Of a stretch of 64,000 bases of DNA, positions 22,739 through 64,000 are shown in pieces. Positions within the stretch are counted from its first letter, which is position 1; every line of letters begins with the position of its first letter. This stretch comes from Lichenostomus cassidix (Eukaryota; Chordata; Aves; Passeriformes; Meliphagidae), in the NCBI GenBank assembly GCA_008360975.2, contig CM039181.1:8478380-8542379 (forward strand). Reading direction: 5' to 3'. The notes beneath the pieces are model-generated. The model saw only the letters and a list, made by a program, of their open reading frames with translations. It was not told where the DNA came from and ran no database searches. The position numbers were made by a program, and so were the translations under genes.

Positions 22739-22744
22739 AATAAA
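22739..22744 (+). promoter_or_regulatory. Possible polyadenylation signal of GPR19
   Basis: An AATAAA lies about 120 bases after the GPR19 stop. Another AATAAA at 24,242-24,247 would allow a longer 3' UTR. Which is used cannot be told from the sequence. Confidence 0.4.
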
Positions 22745-24618
22745 TGTTCCATATTATTTAACGGCTTGGGTTTGATGCATTTGTTCTATTTCATTTCAGT
22801 TTCCTTTTTCTGCTTTGGGGAACTTCTCTCCTGGAGTCTACAAAACAAGAGTCCTTACACTTTCTATCTGTAAGGAGAAAAGGGAAAGAAAGAAACACTG
22901 CTTGTTACAGTCCCTGTAGGGGATGGGCCATGGTGCATAAATGCCTAAATCTACCCAAAGCCATCTAGGCTTCCTTCCAGTATGTCCCTGGGGATATTCC
23001 TGCACTGGGCTGGTCCCTCTTGTTCAGACCCCACTGAATGTGGAGAGTATACATTCCTCATGCTGTACACATGAGATACAAAATGGCACTGAATATCATA
23101 TAATGCACAAATATCTCTTATATTATAACTGCTTTTCCAATTAAAAAAGCAGAAGTCTTTGCATTTTCATTTCAGCGTATGTGTCGGATATACCCTATTG
23201 CCCTCACCATGATGTGTCGTTGTCAAGGTCAAGAGAAATGCTGCATTTACACACATCATCCTATACATCCTCAGGATAGAAGCTTTGCAAGTCAGCGTAT
23301 GCACATGAGTGCAAAATGAAGAGTGGTGTTAATATGCAGAGTTGGAGAACTCTTTGGTTTATAGTAGCGCCTAATTTGTGCATTTTGCAAATTCTCAGCA
23401 ATGCCTTAGCTATTCTTACTGACCTTCTGAAGTCCTGCTCTATATTCTCAAGGGAACATTCTTACTTAGAAGCCACTCTGAATTTTATCTTATTTTCCAC
23501 ATCAGGGTAACGTAAGAAGAGACCTTTTGTTGTTGAAAGCGTGTAGTGCCAGTCCCAGAACAAGATCAGCTGCAGGTGTTATATGTTAGCTTGGAGTTCC
23601 TGTTTCATGACTTCACTGTGGGTCACTTGCACATCTTGGATTGCAGTACCAAAAGTTATTGATTTATTTTAAAACACTCTCCAAATTTTCCTGGTTTTCC
23701 TAAAAAGAATCTGGTAAGTCACAATTATTGTTTAAAACTCAGCTTTCAGTAGAATGATCCATGTTCAGCACACTGCTGAATTTTGTTAAATTTTACTTCA
23801 GATGACCATCAAATTACCTGCTTTGGGAGGGTGTTTTTAAAGAAACATTTATGGGATATTCTAGTTGCTAGAACACATAGCTCTCAAATTCACTCACTTC
23901 TTCCAGCATCCTTTCTGTTAAGGCAGCTTCTTTTCTGCAGTGAATTTTAAACAGATCTTATCTGTTCACAGGTATCTCTTATCACAGATATCTTTATTTA
24001 GGTTTCCTGGATTCAGCCAAGCTAAACACAGTTCAAGATTTCCAAAAGGTGGACAGAACTGAAGTGCCTCAGCTCCCAAGTTGTGGCAGGACATCCCCCT
24101 ACCACAGGAGAGCTCATCTGCCCTGTCCATCAGCTGGTGCATAGCTCTGGACAGTCTTTCCCACGTGAAGTGATGAGACAACCCAGGTTGTCATTTGCTT
24201 GTGAATTATTCCCACTCTCTGGTACCAGGGGTAGAACTCTCAATAAACAACTGGGTGTAAGAACAGGTGTGGGGAGATAAGGTAGAAATTCCTGACTGTG
24301 AGACACTATTTTATAAACTAGAAAAGCTACACATAATTCTACAGAGGCAGAAACCTCCTACAGACACCCTGGAAATGTGCAGGGAACTTCTCCTGCAGCT
24401 CAGATGCGAGTTCTGTGGTTCCTTTCCTGGCAATTGAGAGGAAAGATTCTAAGAGTATCCCATCATCAATTAGGTGCATTGAAGTCCATTGAATCTTAAG
24501 CTGTACTTCACTACCTGTAACATCATACACTGTATTTTATCTACTAGTGGTCTCTTTTGTTTTATTCCTGTGTAGTAAATAGTCTGTTTAAAGTCTTATG
24601 TATGTTAAATCTCTGCAG

Positions 24619-24750
24619 AGCAGACTAAGCCTGACCTGCTCATGCTGCACACATATGCACTGCATGTTATGTGCTCTGGAAGCAGAGAGGGGGTTAGAAA
24701 TGCCAGAGAAAGCAATAGACAGCTGTCTCAAAAAATTACAGGAGATGGAA
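24619..24750 (+). other. Weak candidate exon
   Basis: A CTCTGCAG acceptor and a GAA/GTAAGA donor enclose 132 bases that are open and in phase 0 at both ends, including MPEKAIDSCLKKLQEME. No family is recognised and there is no second exon to pair with it. It could be a lncRNA exon, part of an alternative GPR19 transcript, or chance. Confidence 0.15.
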
Positions 24751-27700
24751 GTAAGAAATAGGAGATTTCTAGCTGAGGATATTCTCCACTTTGGGCATGA
24801 GGTGAAAAATTCCAGAAGAGTTACTGCCTCAGGCTCCTACTTAGCACAGAAAGAAGGTAATGTGGACCTGGTGCATTAAGAATTTCAAGTTCAGTTTACT
24901 GCTCTTTCATATCAGCTTGGTGATCAATTGAAGGTTGTATAAAAGAGCCACAGAAAAGAAGCTTTGTGGAAATTTTAACTGAAATTAATAAAATGTCTTA
25001 GTTGACTTTTAAACTCATACATGTAAACGTAAAAATGCACAGCTGCACTTACCCTGAAAGGATCATTGTCATCTTTCCAAACTGTCTCTTCAGTTGTAAC
25101 ACACATCTCCTATGTCAAGAGTCTCTCCTGAAGCAATAGTTCTATTTTGGTCAATCTTTTCAGATATACTTGAAATAAGCACCCACTTTTCATGGTGTTC
25201 TGTTACAACCTTAGAACCAATAACAGTATCCTTTTCCTCCAGTGCATCACTAATGATTTACACAAACCAAATCAAACAATGCTGGGACACTTAATATAAT
25301 TGAAGATAGGAATCAAGTAACAGCTGAGGTTCACTATGCAAGAATTTATATTGCCTCTTATTATTTGAAGGCTCTCCATGGCTGCTATCTGGTTACCTCT
25401 TCAGCAGTGACCATAAAGAATCTATTCCACACAGTAATTTTGTCTTCCTTTTATGCAACATAAGCATCACAACAGGTACTTTGCCCTATGTGGTTGCAGT
25501 TTCTTTAAGTTCATCTGTGTCATTAATATCCAGATAATAAAAATGCTGTGGGTTTAGATAAAGCTGTACTCTGACTTATAATTAAAGAATTCTGCTGACC
25601 TAGTGAAGAGCACTTAAGCTGCACACCAAGATTGTCCAGGTGGAATGACATGAGAGCAGTGGAATTTGGCTGCATCATTCTTAAAATGGCTCCCATGGAA
25701 TGCATTATAGTCATTGTTGGATTTCCCACAATGCCTCAAATGGCAAACAGGATCAGGACCTGTGATGCTGGCATCTGTCTAATAGAAGTAAGTGCTTTTG
25801 AAACTGCTGAACTGTGGTGCAAAAGGCATGGAATTAAAACCTTCCCCAGTTCCTGCAGAGGAAAACACACTTCTTTGTCAGCTCTTTCTTTCACTGGGCT
25901 CTCCAGCTTTCATCTCCCCCCTCCTTGCAGGGGAGACAACATAAAATAGCAACAGGATACCAAGCTAAGAGACTGAAGCACAGAATATAGAAATTGTTCA
26001 TGGAAAACTGAAATTTATCCTGAATGGTTGTGGAATAATAGTTAAGCCACACAAGTAATTTGTGTATCTGAGATTTTTCACACCCACACACACCTACATG
26101 TACACTCACCCACACACACATCAGCTGAATACAGGACATCCTTGCTGAAATTAAAATTGTGTTGGATGACTGTGGACTTACCAGAACTCATAAAAATGAG
26201 AGAAAACCAGGATTTGGGGGTCCCTCTTAGTTAGCTGATGGTGGTGAGATGGGATTTTTGGGTGGCTGGGGCAGGGGGTTGTTGGGTAGGGTCTTTTTGC
26301 TCTCTCTCCAGGGTGCTGAATGCCATGGGTACCACTGAACATCCTTTGGAAAGGATACATCCCCAGGGTGTGGTTCCAGTAAAGCTTTTCTGCTGTGTTG
26401 GTTATAGATATCTATTATCAGTGGGGTTTATTTTAAAAGAGTTTATTTCCTCTGTCTGCATGGTCAAAAGTGGCTAAATAGCTTTTTAACCAATCAGTCA
26501 AAGAAGCACTAGAGATTTTCAGAATAAAATTGAAGCCCAGGTATTTAAATCTTGATGAATTTTCAAGTAATGAAAGGGACAGGTGTGGTAGGAACAGGCA
26601 AAAAAACCTGATCTGAAAGTTGCTACTGGTTCCCCCTCTAATGATCATGTGAATTCATTGATTTTTAAAAAATTTCCACCAAGCAGATAAAATTTGCTTC
26701 ATTAGAGTCAGCATAACAACCATAGTTTAAATCTTGTTGTAGGATTTATTGTAAGTTCTATAAGTTTATGATAAGATCTACACATCATACTATGAGATTG
26801 ACATTTTCTTCACATCACAGCTGTTAATAAGTTCCAGCATTTCTTGAAGAACTTGCATCTTCTGTTTCACTTTTCCAAGAAAATAATTTCGTTTCAGTTT
26901 GAACAGACAGGAAATAACCTTAATAACTGAAGGAGTGAAGTTAATGTCTTGCAGGAATTCCATCATGGAAATGAGAGATTTATGGAATTGTTAGATACTA
27001 CTCTGGGTCAAGCAATCAGCCTTGTAGACTATCTATGTTAATACAAAAATCATGAAGCACTGCCAGCACGCATAAAAGGCAGTTCATCACTTCATATTTT
27101 TCCCTGTGTGCTAAAATGCTACAGTAGATTTCACTTGGCAAACTCTTGGAGAGAATGGAAGCCCAGTGTCTCAGTCTGGACATGAACCATCCTTCCAGTA
27201 CCACAGTGTACAAGTCATGATAATCTTAGTTTACATTCAGCATATCCTTGTGAAGGAGAATAACGGTATTCATGGTGCACAGTAAATGGACTGCCAAGTG
27301 CTCCATAGACAACTGAACTGTGTAACGGAGTTGCAGGACAAATATTGCCCCAGTTTTCAACCTACAGTTCAAAACCAAACAGTCCAGTGACTACTTGTTA
27401 CGTGACCTTGGAGCTGAAACCCCATTTTGCAATCCCTAATTACCTTAGTTTATAGTTCCTTGTCAGGACATTGGCCCACCAGGCTGGGAAGCTGAAGCAG
27501 AGAGCAAGGGCTGGCATTTTGCCTCCATAAAGGTGTTCTGGGCACTGCCAGTGTAGCCACCCAGCTCTCTGAGCTTGTGCCCCAACGTGAGCACTGCTGG
27601 GAGATCCACAGCTAGCCCCGAGGGCTGTGTGGCATTCAGCACTGTCCTGCTGCTGGGTGGCACTGCTGGCACTGCTGGAGCTCACAGATCTGGACAGGAA

Positions 27701-28557
27701 CTTCAAGAGCTTGGATGCAGAGAGTTTATGTCCAGAGAATGGAATCTGGGATGGACAGAGGGGCACGGGAATGTATTGCAAGTCTCATCTATTATTTATC
27801 TTTCAAGATATATTCTAGCATTTGGGTTCCATATTACGTCTCTTGCATGACTCATTAACACTTTCCTTCTAACACAGCCCTGGAGGAGGCAGTGATGGGT
27901 TGTGCCAGTGGTGCTGTGTTCAGCTTTGTCTCTGAGAAGTGCCTCCTCCTCCAGAAGGGGCTCAAGTATGCATCTCAAAGGCAGACATTCCTCTGTGCCT
28001 TGCCATCCTGGCCTTTTGGTTATAAATCCCCAAGGGTAGTGCTAAATGCAGTGCTGTCAGGGGGAGGAAGATGTGCTCTCTGAGCATGGGGGTGGCACTG
28101 GGCCCAGCAAAATTAAACACAGCAAGCCAGCCCAGCCACAGAAACCAGGCTTCTGCAGATGCACACTTGCAGGGTGTTGTGTGCATCTCTAATGTTACCA
28201 GTGAACACTTCAGCATTTAGACATCCCTGAAACCGTGCATTTGATGTGAGTCATAAATTAGTTAGGTGACTAATTGCCTTTTGACAATTAGACCCAAAGA
28301 TGTGACACACAACTTTGGGGTGTGTGAAGGAATGAGTTCATGTCTTCCACAGTTCAGTCTGTTAAAATCTTACCATTAAATCACCTTTTCCCTGACCAAG
28401 AAATAGGAGTTAGGTACTCTGGTTTCTATTTCTGCTGTCGTTTCAGACCTGCTGCTGTTGTGTTGAGTTTTTGCATTTGCAGTAAAGCTGGGTACTACTC
28501 GCCTCTAAAAGGAAACTTTTAACTTTTAATTTTAAACTTTAAAATATCCAAGATAAT

Positions 28558-28591
28558 GGTTGGTTGGTTGGTTGCTTGGTTGGTTGCTTGG
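28558..28591 (+). repeat. (GGTT)n simple repeat
   Basis: About eight tetranucleotide units, some changed to GCTT, followed by a T-rich stretch to about 28,640. Confidence 0.9.
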
Positions 28592-31500
28592 GCATTTTTG
28601 TTTGGTTTTGTTGGGGTTTTTTAATGCTTTTTTTTTTCCCTTACATGCTTCGACTAGTTTTGTGGAGCTTGAATAATTATATTCAGGAGAGGTCTGAGGT
28701 GAGGAGAGACGGCAGTTTTTTCACTTAGCAAATTACTGTCTGGAAAAGTTAATAGAGCACAGAGTATAAAAATATTAATTGTTGCAGAAAGCATTTCAGG
28801 AAGAAGCAAAAACCTGGAGAAGGATTTTTGTGGCTCCAGTCAGGTATCAGTTCTCAATGATCACTCACCTGCAGTAGTGTGTGGAATGTTGAATTCAATT
28901 CTGTGCACAGGGGAGCTGAGAAATACAGCAGCCGAGGAAATTATTCTGGATGGGTTGACTTTTAGGTCAGACCATATCTATATTTTAAAAAAAGGAACTA
29001 AGAGGGTTGGGGTTTTTTTAGGGGGTTTTTGGAGTGGTGTGGAAATACAACTGTGAAGCTAAGAAATTACTTTCTGGGATAATCTTTCCAAGGTAAGAGA
29101 CACCTTAACCCCACAAACAATTATGATGAAAATTGAAGACTGTGTGCAATGGCAGCATTCCCCCACTGATGATAACCATAGGGTGAAAGGGGTGCCTTTG
29201 CTCCATATTCCAACTTCTGGCTCTGGAAGAGTGGGAAGCTGATGTTCAGAATGCTGGCATTGCAGACAACACTCTGATCTCTGTTACAAGGAAAAAAATA
29301 ACAGTATTCACTTTCTCCTTGCTGATTAGAAAGGTCGACAATAAAATGAGGAGTTTGATGCTGGAATGGTTGTGTTTGGGCTTCTCTTCCTCCCAAATTA
29401 AAACAAAAAATTAGCTGTAGTTCAGAAAGATAACATTAGAGACCCCTGATTTTCCATTACTTGATGTAAGAACGAAGTTCTGCTTTTGGCGTTGCCAAAA
29501 CTTGGATGGAAAAAACCCTGAACAACTGAAGCTGCTGTTTAGACTTTGAGAAAGGAAGATGCAGGGCCTCCAGCTTGCCCCAGGCATCACCTAATTCAGT
29601 GTTTAAAGACGTGCAGTAAGGAAATGCTGCTTTTAACCCATTGCAATGAAGTGTCTGCAGATAAGAAAAGGACTGGGAGGGAAATTAAGCTGTTGCTTGT
29701 GATGGTTGGTTTTGACAGCAGGAAGGGACAGCAGTAACTTCTCTGTGAAATCATCCAAAGTGTGCCTTTTGCCAGGGCAGCCAAATAAGGCAGCCCAAAG
29801 GGAGGGCTCTGCCTGCTCAGGGTGGGACTTGGGGAGCTGTGGGCAGAGCCAGCAGCAGCTCCTCTCCTGCCCCTCTCCAGGGAGCCTGCGGTGTGGAGCA
29901 GCCAGGAGAGGGATCCGCCTGGAGAAAGTAGGTGCTGTTTGGCAGCTGGTTCAGCTGGGTTCAGCTGGGTTCAGGTTTTTGTGTGCCGTGGCTGGGGGAT
30001 GCCGTGTTTGGCTGGAGCAGCTAGGAGAGCTGTTCCAGGAGCTGTGCTTGCAGCTCTGCACAGCCAGCCTCAGACCCCGAAGGGAAGGAATGTCTGAGAC
30101 AATGTCCTTACTTCTCAGGGACCTGGTGCAGGCTGGCTTGGGTGAAGGGCTTTGTGCTTTAATGTTTGCACCCTCCAGCTTGTTATTGAGAGAAGTGCCG
30201 AGGGAAGGGATGTGTTTCACTCTTTGCTCTGGGACTCTTGTGGAAATGTGAATTGATGGTCGCCTTGAAATGAGCCCAGTGTAAAAAGTCATGGTAAAAT
30301 GTATACATGTAGATGTTCTGTGGAATAACTCGGAGGGCTCTGCTCAGATGCACTGCAGTGGGAGTTCATTCACTACACATGAGGATCTTTAAGCAGCAGC
30401 AAAAAATAGGCTTAATTTAAAAAGAGAGGGTGAAGGCTGAAATTCCCTCTCTAAAATACTCTATTCTGCTGAGGCTAAAGTAACTCTAAATGTGGGAGTG
30501 AGCCTTTTCTGAGAGAGGAGCAGTGAGCTGCAACTCCTTAACACGTGGGCTTTATATTGCAGATAACACATTGCACTTCAATATGATATTACAAATGTAA
30601 CTTTGACATGAACATCAACAGTGCGTTGAAATTAAGGTCGCCTCTCATGACTCTTTTAATATTTCTTTTCGTATTTTCATTTTAGCTAAGCATTTCAAAT
30701 GAGGAAGCTTTTCCTGATGGTGTATAAGAAATAAGGCAGTACAAAAAAGCCATCCACACTCACTCTCACAAAACTATTAATGATGCTGCTAAGAAATTGC
30801 TGCTGTGTATTAGCACCAATTTAAGTCTGCTCCTTGAAATACATATTGATCTAGAAGAACCCTATTGTCTATTCTGTCTAGGTACTTGTTTGAAAGTAGC
30901 AAAATTAGCTGGAAACATTAAAGGGCTTGAAGGAAATTGAGGATCAGGCCAGGAGATTAGATCTTTTCCCTTGTAATAATATTAACCTCCCAGTATCAGT
31001 TATCCTTAATTGTATCCTCCTTTTTTTACACATGAGAAAAATTGTTCCACAGTGCTGTGGACTGCAAGATGGGGTCCCATGAGGTGACTGAAATAATTTA
31101 TTTAAGCCTCAAAATCTTGCTGTAATATTGATGCTTTAGGTAAGTTCTCCTGAGGTGTAGGTGTTGAAGTTCAAAGCCTCATTCAGTGTGTTTTGGGCAA
31201 CACTTCATCTCTAATCAGGACACTTCAAGAGCTGCTCAGCTGAATGTGGTCTGGCAGGATCAGCTCTCAGGACAGCTCTGCTGCTCTGAGTGTTGCACTG
31301 TTTAAATGGTTCTAGGTTTCCTTCTTAACAATGTAATTTTGAAACTTCATTTTCCTTCCTCCAGAATTCCCAACCCCTTTCCTTACCCAGCCCGCTGTTC
31401 CTTCTGGCATCAAGCACATGTCACTGTCTCCTCAGTTTTTCTGATTTAATTTCAGAGGCTGTGAGTGACAGCAGGTGACAGCCTGGCAGCTCACACTTGT

Positions 31501-31639
31501 GTCACAGAGAAGCTCCATGCTAACAGCACCAAGTCATCTCACCAGCTGCTGGAGAACCCCGGGCAGGGAAGACATCCAATCCCTCCTTCATGGTTTTAAA
31601 TATTGATCAGAGGCAGCACTACCTGTGTGTTGTTGCAGG

Positions 31640-64000
<32,361 letters not shown>

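Larger units (their letters stand above)
22870..31600. other. Region between GPR19 and the KCNQ1-type gene
   Basis: About 8.7 kb without a recognised gene. Content: AT-rich sequence, a CA-rich patch at 26,078-26,122 and the GGTT repeat at 28,558. One weak exon candidate is at 24,619-24,750. The open frames at 27,440-27,850 and 29,706-30,292 overlap on both strands and have no family features, so I do not call them genes. CDKN1B, the human neighbour of GPR19, is not seen here. Confidence 0.5.

Noticed and set aside
29706..30292. Open frame of 181 codons with a 113-codon frame on the opposite strand
   Set aside because: GC-richer patch with frames open on both strands and Ser, Gly, Leu and Cys-rich composition. 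No family features or paired exon.
22623..31600. CDKN1B expected next to GPR19
   Set aside because: No segment resembling the CDK-inhibitor domain of that family was found on either strand of this interval. It may lie outside the window or elsewhere.

Overview
The window looks like nuclear DNA from a bird, probably a passerine. The evidence is several CR1 LINE fragments (the typical avian repeat), no mammalian SINEs or L1, compact vertebrate-style introns with standard splice sites, and AT-rich non-coding DNA broken by one strong CpG island. The three recognisable genes are vertebrate. MRPS35 and GPR19 both lie on human chromosome 12p, so I infer the avian segment equivalent to it (chromosome 1 or 1A type).

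Layout: 1-10,000 is repeat-containing non-coding DNA with CR1 fragments at about 2.9-3.4 and 6.3-7.2 kb. MRPS35, a mitochondrial small-ribosomal-subunit protein, lies on the minus strand at 10,207-18,356 in eight exons. Its first exon sits in a CpG island at about 18.1-18.5 kb that is also a plausible promoter for transcription to the right. At 18.59-19.03 kb a CR1 fragment runs into a 56-bp tandem repeat. At 19.37-20.26 kb there are two plus-strand exon-like open segments from a gene I do not recognise. Pieces resembling its last segment and downstream flank also occur inside MRPS35 introns. GPR19, an orphan class A GPCR, is on the plus strand at 21,360-22,622 with one intact coding exon.

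From 31,640 to beyond the right edge lies the first part of a plus-strand KCNQ1-type potassium channel gene. Exons 1-5 (N-terminus and S1-S4 voltage sensor) are present. Exons 2-5 are 91, 127, 79 and 97 bases, the sizes I recall for human KCNQ1. The pore, S5-S6 and C-terminal exons lie outside the window. The introns hold CR1 and LTR-like fragments, microsatellites, and a local tandem duplication at 53.4-54.3 kb.

The most interesting point is the neighbourhood of the channel gene. Classical KCNQ1 sits in the 11p15.5-type region beside TRPM5 and CDKN1C. Here a KCNQ1-like channel follows GPR19, which in human is next to CDKN1B, the paralogue of CDKN1C. The simplest reading is a second, ancient KCNQ1 paralogue kept in this bird lineage. 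It keeps the KCNQ1-specific S4 pattern but has an unrelated N-terminal domain. The genes do not form an operon or pathway; they are ordinary independent vertebrate genes.
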